A stretch of 40,341 bases of DNA from the NCBI GenBank assembly GCA_002691645.1, contig NZIP01000031.1:29597-69937 (forward strand). The letters are read 5' to 3'. How positions within the stretch are numbered: position 1 is the first letter of the stretch; every line of letters begins with the position of its first letter. Positions 24,969-33,449 of this stretch are shown piece by piece. Below the pieces are notes generated by a model. The model did no database searches, had not been told where the DNA came from, and worked only from the letters and a program-made list of their open reading frames with translations. Made by a program: the position numbers and the translations under genes. Source of the DNA: Flavobacteriaceae bacterium. GTDB lineage: Bacteria > Bacteroidota > Bacteroidia > Flavobacteriales > Flavobacteriaceae.

Positions 24969-25000
24969 GCTAATATTATTTAAATGATTTTTATGTATTT

Positions 25001-25015
25001 CATTGACTATCAATG
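25001..25015. repeat. Hairpin in the rpsO leader
   Basis: CATTGA (25001-25006) and TCAATG (25010-25015) form a perfect six-base stem with a three-base loop, 32 bp upstream of the S15 start codon and just downstream of its promoter. S15 represses its own translation through leader structures in several phyla, so this is a candidate regulatory element. The specific binding mode is not established here. Confidence 0.4.
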
Positions 25016-25021
25016 AGAGCG

Positions 25022-25051
25022 CAAAGGTAATACATAAATTCTAATCTGCAA
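25022..25051 (-). promoter_or_regulatory. rpsO promoter (Bacteroidota consensus)
   Basis: On the minus strand TTG (plus 25049-25051) is followed after exactly 19 bases by TACCTTTG (plus 25022-25029), an exact TAnnTTTG. This is the best-spaced sigma-A promoter in the window and predicts a leader of about 45-50 bases for rpsO. Confidence 0.8.
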
Positions 25052-25055
25052 GGTT

Positions 25056-25916
25056 CTATGAGCGAATTGGCAGGTTGAGAATCAAATCAATATAAAGGTT
25101 GATTTTTGTTTTTAACTCTTTTCGATGTACGATAAAGTCTAAAAATCCATGCTCTTTTAAGAATTCAGAGGTTTGAAAGCCATCTGGCAGCTCTTGACCT
25201 GTTGTATCTTTTACTACTCTTGGACCGGCAAATCCAATCAATGCTCCAGGTTCAGCAATATTCACATCACCGAGCATAGCATAAGAAGCGGTAGTTCCAC
25301 CTGTTGTAGGATCTGTGCAAAGAGAAATATAAGGAATTTTAGCCTCCGCTAGCTGAGCCAACTTTGCAGAGGTTTTAGCCATTTGCATAAGAGATAAGGC
25401 AGCTTCCATCATTCGCGCTCCACCAGATTTGGAAATCATAACAAATGGAACTTTCTTTTTTCGAGCAACATCGATTGCTCTAGAGATTTTCTCACCTACG
25501 ACACTACCCATGGATCCTCCAATAAAACTGAAATCCATACAAGCAATAACAACGTCTCTTCCATTGGATTTACCAATGGCAGTTCGTACTGCATCCTGTA
25601 GACCTGATTTTATTTTGGCGGCTTTGAGTCGGTCACTGTACTTTTTAGTATCCTCAAACTGAAGGGGGTCTTCAGAACTTATTTGTTCGTTGAGTTCTTT
25701 GTATTCCCCATCAAATAAAATCTCAAAGTATTCCTTAGATCCAATACGAACGTGATAATCGTCTTCAGGACTTACAAAGTCATTCTTTGCAAGTTCTTCA
25801 GATTCAACAATTTTTCCCGTTGGTGATTTGTACCAAAGACCTTTGGGGGTGTCTTTTTTTTCTTCGGTTAAGGTTTGGATACCTTTTTCTTTTCTTTTGA
25901 ACCAAGCAGATGACAT
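25056..25916 (-). CDS. accD: Acetyl-CoA carboxylase carboxyltransferase subunit beta
   Basis: This 286-residue protein forms, with AccA, the carboxyltransferase that makes malonyl-CoA for fatty acid synthesis. The crotonase-like core is clear: [53 protein letters not shown] and GFAGPRVV. The N-terminal zinc ribbon of E. coli AccD (two Cys-x-x-Cys pairs) aligns with WYKSPTG and FVSPEDDYH, but all four cysteines are replaced (Ser31, Gly34, Ser49, Asp52), so no zinc site is possible. I recall the same Cys-less form in other Flavobacteriia. It lies 18 bp downstream of fba, in the same operon. Confidence 0.95.
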   Translation of the reverse strand: MSSAWFKRKEKGIQTLTEEKKDTPKGLWYKSPTGKIVESEELAKNDFVSPEDDYHVRIGSKEYFEILFDGEYKELNEQISSEDPLQFEDTKKYSDRLKAAKIKSGLQDAVRTAIGKSNGRDVVIACMDFSFIGGSMGSVVGEKISRAIDVARKKKVPFVMISKSGGARMMEAALSLMQMAKTSAKLAQLAEAKIPYISLCTDPTTGGTTASYAMLGDVNIAEPGALIGFAGPRVVKDTTGQELPDGFQTSEFLKEHGFLDFIVHRKELKTKINLYIDLILNLPIRS

Positions 25917-25934
25917 AGTCCTATAAATTTAGGG

Positions 25935-27002
25935 TTACAATGTATCAATATTGTTTAAATCCTCAAAGGCTTTTTTCAATCTGTTTCTAAAGGTATCTTC
26001 TCCTTTTCTCAACCAAACTCTTGGATCGTAGAATTTTTTGTTCGGTACATCGTCTCCTTCTGGGTTACCAATTTGTGCTTTGAGGTAGGCTGCCTTTTCA
26101 CCCATATAGTCTCTGATACCTTCTGTGAAAGCGTATTGTAAATCAGTGTCAATGTTCATCTTGATAACTCCGTAACCTATTGATTCACGAATTTCATTTA
26201 GGCTTGATCCAGATCCGCCGTGAAAGACAAAATCGATATGATTGTGCGGAACACTGTATTTGTTACTGATGTATTCTTGTGAGTTTTTCAAAATTTCAGG
26301 AGTAAGTTTAACGTTTCCTGGTTTGTATACGCCATGCACATTTCCAAAGGCAGCAGCTACGGTAAAGCGAGGGCTAATTTTAGAAAGTTCTTCATAAGCA
26401 TAAGCTACCTCTTCAGGTTGAGTATAGAGTTTTGAGCTGTCAATATCAGTATTGTCTACACCATCTTCTTCACCACCTGTTACACCCAATTCGATTTCTA
26501 GGGTCATACCCATTTTGTGCATTCGTGCCAAATATTGCTTACAAATTTCGATGTTCTCTTCTATGGGTTCTTCAGATAAATCAATCATATGCGAACTGAA
26601 AAGCGGCTTTCCTGTGAGTTCGAAATGTGCTTCAGAGGCATCGAGAAGTCCGTCGATCCAAGGCAATAGTTTTTTAGCGCAGTGGTCCGTATGCAAGATA
26701 ACAGACGCTCCATAGGCTTCAGCCAAATCATGTACATGTTTTGCTCCGGCAACGGCACCTAGGATGGCTGCTTTTTGTCCTTCATTAGAAAGTCCTTTTC
26801 CTGCGTTGAAAATTGATCCTCCGTTCGAAAATTGAACAATAACAGGTGCATTTAATTCTGCAGCTGTTTCCAAAACGGCATTAATCGAATTAGATCCAAC
26901 AACATTTACTGCTGGAAGCGCGAACGCTTTTTGTTTTGCAAGTGAAAAAATGGCTTGAACTTCATCTCCGGTAGCTACTCCGGCCTTGATTTGAATTGAC
27001 AT
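25935..27002 (-). CDS. fbaA: Class II fructose-bisphosphate aldolase
   Basis: This 355-residue zinc-dependent aldolase cleaves or forms fructose 1,6-bisphosphate. Family motifs include NVVGSNSINAVLETA near the start, VILHTDHCAKKLLPWIDG with the catalytic Asp and zinc His, EIELGVTGGEEDGVDN with the zinc Glu region, AAFGNVHGVYKPGNV with zinc His, and DFVFHGGSGSS and NIDTDLQYAFTE for phosphate binding. The length matches the class IIA FbaA of E. coli (359 residues). An exact TAnnTTTG element lies 29 bp upstream, and accD follows after 18 bp. Confidence 0.97.
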   Translation of the reverse strand: MSIQIKAGVATGDEVQAIFSLAKQKAFALPAVNVVGSNSINAVLETAAELNAPVIVQFSNGGSIFNAGKGLSNEGQKAAILGAVAGAKHVHDLAEAYGASVILHTDHCAKKLLPWIDGLLDASEAHFELTGKPLFSSHMIDLSEEPIEENIEICKQYLARMHKMGMTLEIELGVTGGEEDGVDNTDIDSSKLYTQPEEVAYAYEELSKISPRFTVAAAFGNVHGVYKPGNVKLTPEILKNSQEYISNKYSVPHNHIDFVFHGGSGSSLNEIRESIGYGVIKMNIDTDLQYAFTEGIRDYMGEKAAYLKAQIGNPEGDDVPNKKFYDPRVWLRKGEDTFRNRLKKAFEDLNNIDTL

Positions 27003-27030
27003 TTGATTATAATTTGGTTTGTTCTGCCGG

Positions 27031-27038
27031 CAAATGTA
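27031..27038 (-). promoter_or_regulatory. fbaA promoter -7 element
   Basis: On the minus strand the sequence is TACATTTG followed by C, an exact TAnnTTTG, 29 bp before the fba start codon. The position expected for -33 overlaps the end of the tamL-like gene and holds no TTTG. Confidence 0.6.
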
Positions 27039-27052
27039 CTAATAAATAAAGA

Positions 27053-29608
27053 TTAGAAGGGGTAGTTAATACCAATATTAAAAACAGCTTCTTTCCAATT
27101 TAAATCTCGAAACCATCTTTCAGTTCTAGGTCTTATAGGATTGTAGGTTTTAAATCCTGTATCAAATCGAAAAATGAAGTAAGAAAAGTCAAATCGAAGC
27201 CCTAATCCAGACCCAATTGCGGTATCTCTCAAGGATGAAAAGCCTCTGAAAATAGCAGCCTCATCCTGTTGATTATCTAAGACATTCCATATGTTTCCCG
27301 CGTCGACAAAAAGTGCCCCTCTTAAATTAGCAAACAGCGGAAAACGGTATTCTACATTTAGGTTAAGTTTAAAATTTGCTTCATTGAATTCGTTAGTACT
27401 TTGGGTCGTACCGGGACCAAGACCATAGGCATTCCAGGCTCTGTTATCATTAGAACCTCCGGCGAAATAGGAGCGAACGAAGGGAATGTTTTGTGCATTA
27501 CCCAAAGGGATGGCAACCCCGCCAAAAAAACGAAAAGCCAGGTGGTTGTTCTCACTAAAACGAAAATGTTTGATGTAATCCAATTCGCCCTTAACATATT
27601 GGGAGTAGGCTACACCAAATAAACGCTGTCGCACTTCTGGCTTGTTGATCGAGAAATTATTAAGCAAATTTCCCGCGGCCTCTAATTTGAATCTAAACTG
27701 TCTAAAGTTGTCACTTGAGGTGGTGCCATTAACTGCCGAAACAAAAGTGTAGGCCGTTGAAACAATTAGATTATTCTCTGTGAGTCTACTTCTTCTTTCT
27801 TCTATGCGATTGACTTCTGTAACAGCCTGATTGTCCAACTTAATACTGCTGTTTTGAACACCTTCTATAAATAAATTTGCCCCCGAGGGTATTGAAAGAA
27901 CGAGCTGATTACCTTGCAAATCGAAAAGATTTTGGTATTCACTTTGATCTTCAATTTGGTTAGCTATTTCGTCTAAAGCTTCGAATGTATTAGAGTATAC
28001 CCTGAAAAAATTGTCTGGATTTAAGTTTCTGACATATTCAATTTTAGCCAATTCGAAGTTTTTTCGATTTGTTCTTTTTTGCCAGTTGTAACTAAAAATA
28101 GTGTTAAAACGCTGTCGGTCTAACCCAATATTATTTTGAAAGTTTGTACCTATTGAAAAAAGTGTTTTTGGCAATTTCTCAGATGAAACCAGTGACTTTT
28201 TAGTAAATGGAATCCAAAATCGCGGAAAGGTTAAATTGATGTCTGCACCAAATTCTGAAGTGTTCGTTTGCGTCGGCCCACTATCTCCTAATACACCGAC
28301 TGATCCTCGAATGGATAAACCTAAATTTGCCATTTGACCAAACACATTACGAGAGAGAATAGAACTGCTAAATGCCGTACTGATCGGTCTGATATTTGAA
28401 TGCGTGATGTCAAAATCTAAGCTCAAGGCATACTTTGATTTTGGTCGAAGATAAATATTGGTATTGAGCTCTTTGGTCTGGTCGTTTGGAATAAATTCAA
28501 TTGAAGGATAGGAAAAAATATTCAAACTGCTGAGCTGTCTACTGGTCAAGGTTCGATTCAGTTCTTGATAAACCTCACCTTTTCTAAGAAATATAAATGG
28601 CGACAACAACTCTGGTTTGTATTTCATCTTTTTAATGTAAAAGAAGTTAGAGCCCTCTTGCGCTATGGAAGCGTAATTTTGATTTTCAGCCGCCGGTTGA
28701 AAATCAGTATAAACATTGATGTCACCTATGGTATAGGCATTGTATTCTTCACTTGAAATTCCTCTTGGGTTATCAATATTCAAAAGTACTTTGACCCTTG
28801 GCTTAGTATCAGAAGCAATTGCCGTGGTGTCACCCAATATATCAAACGAAATAGAACTCTCTTGAAAGTTATAGACGCCTTTATTTCTAAACAATGCAGT
28901 TAGGCGCTTGCGCTCATCACTAAAGTTTTTAACCAAAAAAGGCGACCCTATTTGAATGACTGAGGTGCTGTCTCCTTCTTTTGCATAGATTTCACTGATT
29001 ACGCTTGAAGCAATATTGGTGTCAAATTCTTCAATTGTATATTGGTCGCCTGTATCTACCTTATAAACTATTTGACTTTTTTGTTCTCCTTTAGTGTTTT
29101 TGTCATACCTGATATTCGCATTAAAATAGCCTCTGTTTTTGTGATATAACTTTAATCGGTTCACATTGGTTTTTATAGCGGAGGAATCTAGTAATACAGG
29201 CGCTTCGCCAATATTTTGTAAAAATTGATGGATACCGCTTACAAAAAAAGACTCTGAAAGCCTTTCGAACTGTTTTTGTGATAATAAGCGCTTTAATCGG
29301 TCGCTTCGATTTGGTTTTTTATTCAACCATTTCTCATAATTACCTTGAATGTCACTGCTGCTGAGATTGTACAGGTGCAAACGAAGTGGGATACCTAAAA
29401 TTTTGCTATTAGTGCTCTGAGTGAGGAGTTCTTTGAGCTGGCTTTGGTCTTTTGTTTTTCCGTTGAGTTCAATTTTTTGTTTGACTAATAGTTCTTCGTT
29501 TGGAAGAACTTTTTTTGTGGTTTTACAGCTTGTAGTAAGAATTAAAAAAAGAATCCAATATTTTGGCCAAATGGCGAAAGCTTTTGATATATTTAGGCTT
29601 CTAGGCAT
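27053..29608 (-). CDS. tamL: TamA/BamA-like Omp85 outer-membrane lipoprotein (TamL type)
   Basis: This 851-residue protein has a hydrophobic N-terminus ending at LTTSCKTTKKVLPNEELLVKQ, so it is a predicted lipoprotein. POTRA-like domains follow (about 40-400, for example the segment beginning at VNRLKLYHKNRGYF). The C-terminal part is an Omp85 beta-barrel with SYFAGGSNDNRAWNAYGLGPG, similar to the FxxGGxxSxRGY lid-lock motif of TamA/BamA, and it ends in aromatic NIGINYPF. In Bacteroidota the lipidated TamA homologue (TamL) works with TamB in outer-membrane assembly or lipid transport. No tamB gene is in the window. The start lies only 22 bp from the divergent SpoU gene. Confidence 0.85.
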   Translation of the reverse strand: MPRSLNISKAFAIWPKYWILFLILTTSCKTTKKVLPNEELLVKQKIELNGKTKDQSQLKELLTQSTNSKILGIPLRLHLYNLSSSDIQGNYEKWLNKKPNRSDRLKRLLSQKQFERLSESFFVSGIHQFLQNIGEAPVLLDSSAIKTNVNRLKLYHKNRGYFNANIRYDKNTKGEQKSQIVYKVDTGDQYTIEEFDTNIASSVISEIYAKEGDSTSVIQIGSPFLVKNFSDERKRLTALFRNKGVYNFQESSISFDILGDTTAIASDTKPRVKVLLNIDNPRGISSEEYNAYTIGDINVYTDFQPAAENQNYASIAQEGSNFFYIKKMKYKPELLSPFIFLRKGEVYQELNRTLTSRQLSSLNIFSYPSIEFIPNDQTKELNTNIYLRPKSKYALSLDFDITHSNIRPISTAFSSSILSRNVFGQMANLGLSIRGSVGVLGDSGPTQTNTSEFGADINLTFPRFWIPFTKKSLVSSEKLPKTLFSIGTNFQNNIGLDRQRFNTIFSYNWQKRTNRKNFELAKIEYVRNLNPDNFFRVYSNTFEALDEIANQIEDQSEYQNLFDLQGNQLVLSIPSGANLFIEGVQNSSIKLDNQAVTEVNRIEERRSRLTENNLIVSTAYTFVSAVNGTTSSDNFRQFRFKLEAAGNLLNNFSINKPEVRQRLFGVAYSQYVKGELDYIKHFRFSENNHLAFRFFGGVAIPLGNAQNIPFVRSYFAGGSNDNRAWNAYGLGPGTTQSTNEFNEANFKLNLNVEYRFPLFANLRGALFVDAGNIWNVLDNQQDEAAIFRGFSSLRDTAIGSGLGLRFDFSYFIFRFDTGFKTYNPIRPRTERWFRDLNWKEAVFNIGINYPF

Positions 29609-29630
29609 AAGCTTTAAAATTAGTTATTTA

Positions 29631-30347
29631 ATGCTTACTTCAAAGGAATTAAAGCGCTTCAAAAAGCTACATCAAAAAAAACATCGAATACTTGAGCAAC
29701 TATTTATTGCAGAAGGGGTAAAGGTGGTGGAAGAATTTATTGTAGAGGGCTTTAAACCAATTAATGTATTTGCAGACCACACTTATGAGGGAAAAGTATC
29801 GACATCCGTTTACAGAGTTGGGAGCAAACAAATGGAGCAATTAAGTGCATTTAAAAAAAGTCCAGGCCTTTTAGCTGTTTTTGAAATGCCAATCAAAAAA
29901 AAGTTAAATTTTAATGGTTGGACAGTAGCCTTGGATAGCATTAATGATCCCGGAAACTTAGGTACAATTATCAGAACCTGTGATTGGTTTGGAATAGATC
30001 AAATCCTTTGCTCATCGGACACTGTTGATTGCTATAATCCAAAAGTTGTTCAAGCATCGATGGGTTCATTGGCCAGAGTGAACTGCTATTATGGTGATTT
30101 AGGTCTTGAGCTAAAATCAAGTGGACAAGTTGTATATGCGGCTGATGTTAAGGGAGAATATTATCACGAAGTTGAATGGCCTGTATCAGGAATTTTATTG
30201 ATGGGTAGCGAATCTCATGGAATATCACCTAGTTTAAAAAATACGATTCATCGTTTTGTGCACATACCAAAGTCTCAAAATTCTAGAGCCGAGAGTTTAA
30301 ATGTGGGTGTGTCAGCATCAATTCTACTCAGTGCATTGCAGAAATAA
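29631..30347 (+). CDS. SpoU/TrmH-family RNA 2'-O-ribose methyltransferase
   Basis: This 238-residue knotted (SPOUT) methyltransferase modifies a ribose in rRNA or tRNA using S-adenosylmethionine. The N-terminal substrate-binding domain contains LEQLFIAEGVKVVEEF. The catalytic domain contains ALDSINDPGNLGTIIRT (motif 1, with the catalytic Arg), LLMGSESHGIS (motif 2) and SRAESLNVGVSASI (motif 3). The start is placed at the ATG at 29631 (MLTSKELKRFK). The upstream in-frame extension runs antisense through tamL and has no family similarity. The exact target base is not readable. It abuts the porT stop codon with no spacer. Confidence 0.9.
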   Translation: MLTSKELKRFKKLHQKKHRILEQLFIAEGVKVVEEFIVEGFKPINVFADHTYEGKVSTSVYRVGSKQMEQLSAFKKSPGLLAVFEMPIKKKLNFNGWTVALDSINDPGNLGTIIRTCDWFGIDQILCSSDTVDCYNPKVVQASMGSLARVNCYYGDLGLELKSSGQVVYAADVKGEYYHEVEWPVSGILLMGSESHGISPSLKNTIHRFVHIPKSQNSRAESLNVGVSASILLSALQK

Positions 30348-31166
30348 CTACTCAAAGGTCAATACAAAGAAAACACCTCTGTTTTTAAGACCTCTTCTTG
30401 TAACACCCTCTTCCACAATTCTCTGACTCCAATGTAGGCCGTCACTATCATCGATCAATAGTTCATTTTCTCTACCGTAAATTGCTCTAATTGCAGGAGT
30501 GAACTTAAAGTAAGGTAAGTACAAGTCTATGCCTATACCAATCTCCAGTTGATTTATATTTGATCTTAGGTCAATGATGCCTTGTCTAACCTCATCGTTT
30601 TTCGCTCCTAGTCTCACCGACTTAGAGATTCCAGCCACTACAAAAGGTCTAAAGTTCTCAAAACGCGCACTGCTCAATTTAATGAGAAGGGGTAAGTAGA
30701 GCATGCTTTGTTTTAATTGAAGAGTAACATCCTGGCCTTGATATAACGAGCTTACTACAATTGAATTGAAATCGATATTGGTTCTGCCATAGAGGTAACC
30801 TGGTTCAAATCGCAAATCAATGAAGTTGGCAAGTCTTAATTCTGTAATAAAACCAACTCCAAATCCTGTTTGAGGCTCAAAAATAATCTCCTTAACATCG
30901 TATGCCGCCGGATTAGTTCCTGAGCTTGATTTGCTACCTAATAATTCATTGTAATTTAATTTATAATTCAACTGGTAAGCCCCAAAATAATATCCAAAGT
31001 TGAAGTCTTTTAAATCTGCATTTTGAAGAAACATGGGTTTGTCACCTCTATAGTTATAATCAGAATATCTAATTCGATTTAAAAGCTTTTTAATTCCTCG
31101 TTCTTGGCTGAAAGAATTAAAACTAAAACACAAAACGATTAGGGTAAAAAAGAGCTTTTTAATCAT
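30348..31166 (-). CDS. porT: PorT/SprT-like type IX secretion outer-membrane protein
   Basis: This is a 272-residue predicted outer-membrane beta-barrel. It has a signal peptide (MIKKLFFTLIVLCFSFNSFSQ), then an outer-membrane-protein-beta-barrel domain with alternating hydrophobic strands, and ends in an aromatic strand (FFVLTFE). PorT/SprT is needed for type IX secretion and gliding in Bacteroidota, and the menG-porT order is common in Flavobacteriia. The start is placed at 31166 because that ATG overlaps the menG stop as ATGA. An upstream ATG at 31190 lies inside menG. The family call rests on size, gene order and the PMFLQNADLKDFNFGYYFG region. Confidence 0.8.
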   Translation of the reverse strand: MIKKLFFTLIVLCFSFNSFSQERGIKKLLNRIRYSDYNYRGDKPMFLQNADLKDFNFGYYFGAYQLNYKLNYNELLGSKSSSGTNPAAYDVKEIIFEPQTGFGVGFITELRLANFIDLRFEPGYLYGRTNIDFNSIVVSSLYQGQDVTLQLKQSMLYLPLLIKLSSARFENFRPFVVAGISKSVRLGAKNDEVRQGIIDLRSNINQLEIGIGIDLYLPYFKFTPAIRAIYGRENELLIDDSDGLHWSQRIVEEGVTRRGLKNRGVFFVLTFE

Positions 31167-31894
31167 AATTTGGAACCAAAATACAAACAAGCAACACCCA
31201 GTGTTTGAGATTCATACTTGCAATTTAAAAATCCTACAGATTCTAAAATACTGATAAAATCAGCGCGATATGGAAATTTGGCAGCAGATTTCGACAAATA
31301 GCTATAGGCATTGTTATCTTTCGAAAATAGTCTACCGACTCCGGGAAGTAAAAGATTCGAGTGTAATGCATAACCCAGTTTTACAATGGGGTTTGAAGGA
31401 ACTGAAGTCTCAAGAATGCCTAAGATTCCTCCGGGTTTTAATACTCTTAAAATTTCTTTTAGTCCCAATTCTAGGTTTTCGAAGTTTCGTACCCCAAAAG
31501 CAACGGTTACAGCATCGAAGGTATTGTCCTTGAAAGGTAATTGTTCTGAATCACCGATAAGCATATCAATGTGCTTGCCTAATCCTTGCTTCTTTATTTT
31601 ATCTTTGCCAATTTCAAGCATTCCAGGAGATAGGTCTAAGCCTGTAATTTCAGGAACGCCTCTTTGCGCCAATTCAATGGCTAAGTCACCTGTTCCCGTT
31701 GCGACATCTAATACTCGATTTGGATTGGATTGTACAATTTGTTCTATTAAATTTCTTCTCCATTTCAAGTCAATACCGAAAGTGATCACACGATTTAAGT
31801 CATCGTACTCTCCAGAAATTCCATCAAACATTTTCTGCACTTGCTGCTTTTTGGATGCTTCTGAATTATTGTAAGGAACAACAGGTTTTGGCAT
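31163..31894 (-). CDS. ubiE: Demethylmenaquinone methyltransferase
   Basis: This 243-residue class I SAM methyltransferase makes menaquinone from demethylmenaquinone (the protein is also called MenG). Motifs include KKQQVQKMFDGISGEYDDLNR, the SAM-binding VLDVATGTGDLAIELA, GLDLSPGMLEIG, and DAVTVAFGVRNFENLELGL, which are diagnostic of UbiE/MenG. The start is placed at the ATG at 31892-31894 (MPKPVVPYNN). The longer frame adds 22 residues without family similarity and would begin upstream of the promoter element. It overlaps porT by four bases, so the two are cotranslated. Confidence 0.95.
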   Translation of the reverse strand: MPKPVVPYNNSEASKKQQVQKMFDGISGEYDDLNRVITFGIDLKWRRNLIEQIVQSNPNRVLDVATGTGDLAIELAQRGVPEITGLDLSPGMLEIGKDKIKKQGLGKHIDMLIGDSEQLPFKDNTFDAVTVAFGVRNFENLELGLKEILRVLKPGGILGILETSVPSNPIVKLGYALHSNLLLPGVGRLFSKDNNAYSYLSKSAAKFPYRADFISILESVGFLNCKYESQTLGVACLYFGSKL

Positions 31895-31909
31895 AAATGG
31901 TATTTTGTG

Positions 31910-31917
31910 CAAAGATA
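31910..31917 (-). promoter_or_regulatory. Candidate ubiE-porT promoter -7 element
   Basis: On the minus strand TATCTTTG (followed by CA) is an exact TAnnTTTG, 16 bp before the ubiE start. A TTTG lies 15 bases upstream, slightly closer than usual. The predicted leader is only about ten bases long. Confidence 0.45.
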
Positions 31918-32051
31918 AGGGTGTATTCTTAGCAAAACTAGGTTTTAACATAAGCTTCAAAAAGACATCTTTAATAGCACTTCATATTTGCTCGCATTTT
32001 GAAAGGAATCTTTCGAATAGTTATAAAAATTGTACTTTTATTCTTCGATTG

Positions 32052-32080
32052 ACTGTCAGAAAAAGAAGCACATTGACAGT
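32052..32080. repeat. Inverted repeat in the trkA leader
   Basis: ACTGTCA (32052-32058) and TGACAGT (32074-32080) are exact reverse complements with a 15-base spacer. They end 16 bp before the trkA start codon. There is no T-run. It could be an operator or a leader hairpin for the potassium uptake genes. Confidence 0.4.
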
Positions 32081-32096
32081 TTACTGAACGAAACCA

Positions 32097-33446
32097 ATGA
32101 AAATTATTATATCTGGAGCAGGGGAGGTTGGTACCCATCTTGCTAAACTCCTTTCCTTTGAAGCACAAGATATTACACTGATTGATCATGATCGAGAGCG
32201 ATTGAACGTCATCGAATCACAGCTCGATATTCGAACTATTCACGGAAATGCCACTTCTATTGAAACCCTTCTCGAAGCTCAGGTTGATACTGCTGATTTG
32301 ATGATTGGAGTGACCTCTAGCGAAGCAGCCAATTTTACGCTATGTGTTTTGGCAAAGCAATTGGGTTGTCATAAGGCAGTTGCGCGTATTAGAGACACAT
32401 CTTTTATAAAACATAAAGAAAGAGTTAATTATCAAAGCTTAGGAATTGATGAGCTGATCTCACCTGAAGAACTTGCTGCAGACGAAATTAAAGAATTACT
32501 GAACCAATCAGCCTTTAACGATGCACATGATTTTGAAGGTGGTTTATTGAGAATGATTGGCTTGACCTTACCTCCCAATTCAAAGTTCAATGCCAAGTCA
32601 ATTAAGCAAACGGCTGAAGAATATCCTAATTTACACTTCATGCCAGTGGCAATGAAGCGCTGTGATGATGAACAAACAATCATACCTCGAGGAGATACTA
32701 TTTTAAATGAAGGAGATACCGTAAACTTTATTACAAATTCAGAAGGTATCAATGAAATCAACAAGCTGATTGGTAATATTAAAACGAATATTAAAACGGT
32801 AATGATACTGGGAGGAGGAAGTGTTGGTGTCAACACGGCAAAAGATCTAGCCGAGCAGCATTTTAACGTAAAACTAATTGAACGAAAAAAAGAGAAGGCT
32901 GAGCTGCTCACGGATTTGCTTCCCAATACTTTGATTATACATGGAGATGGTCGAAACGTAGAATTATTAGATGATGAAGCTTTAGATTCTATGGATGCTT
33001 TCATCGCCGTCACTGGAGATAGTGAAACCAATATCATCTCCTGCTTATTGGCGAAAACAAAAGGTGTCAAAAAGACAATAGCTTTAGTTGAAAACATGGA
33101 TTATTTTCAGCTTTCACAATCTATAGGAATAGATACCCTAATTAATAAAAAACTCATTGCTGCAAACGCGATTTTTAGATACGTCAGAGAAGGAACGGTG
33201 TTGGCAGTGGCCATGTTAAATAACTTGGAAGCTGAAATTTTGGAATTTGAAGTGCAGGCAAATACATTAATTGAAAATAGATTTATCAAAGACTTAGATT
33301 TTCCTAGACAAGCTGTGATTGGAGGGGTTATAAGACAAGGAACAGGAAGAATTGCCCTGGGTAATTTTAAAATTATTGAAGGAGATAAGGTGCTGGTTTG
33401 CGCTACTTCGAACGCCATTAAAAAAGTTGAACGCTTGTTTAGATAA
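32097..33446 (+). CDS. trkA: Trk potassium uptake regulator TrkA
   Basis: This 449-residue cytoplasmic regulator gates the TrkH channel by binding nucleotides. It has two tandem halves, each with an RCK/Rossmann domain and a C-terminal RCK_C domain. The first nucleotide motif is IIISGAGEVGTHLA (3-16) with an acidic end of the second strand (IDHDRE). The second is VMILGGGSVGVNTA (about 235-248) with IERKKEK after it. Two copies of this layout in one chain are typical of TrkA rather than the single-RCK KtrA. trkH follows with a 3-bp gap. Confidence 0.95.
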   Translation: MKIIISGAGEVGTHLAKLLSFEAQDITLIDHDRERLNVIESQLDIRTIHGNATSIETLLEAQVDTADLMIGVTSSEAANFTLCVLAKQLGCHKAVARIRDTSFIKHKERVNYQSLGIDELISPEELAADEIKELLNQSAFNDAHDFEGGLLRMIGLTLPPNSKFNAKSIKQTAEEYPNLHFMPVAMKRCDDEQTIIPRGDTILNEGDTVNFITNSEGINEINKLIGNIKTNIKTVMILGGGSVGVNTAKDLAEQHFNVKLIERKKEKAELLTDLLPNTLIIHGDGRNVELLDDEALDSMDAFIAVTGDSETNIISCLLAKTKGVKKTIALVENMDYFQLSQSIGIDTLINKKLIAANAIFRYVREGTVLAVAMLNNLEAEILEFEVQANTLIENRFIKDLDFPRQAVIGGVIRQGTGRIALGNFKIIEGDKVLVCATSNAIKKVERLFR

Positions 33447-33449
33447 GAG

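Noticed and set aside
24969-25013. Fifteen extra N-terminal codons for S15
   Set aside because: The family starts at MYLSKDKK with 89 residues. The extension covers a leader hairpin and has no family match.
29421-29630. Upstream extension of the SpoU methyltransferase frame by 70 codons
   Set aside because: It runs antisense through the tamL start region and has no similarity to the family. The ATG at 29631 gives the normal length and N-terminus.
31905-32087. A 60-codon plus-strand ORF antisense to the ubiE 5' region and running into the trkA leader
   Set aside because: It has no recognisable domain, covers a promoter element and an inverted repeat, and overlaps well-supported regulatory sequence. 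It looks like a chance frame.
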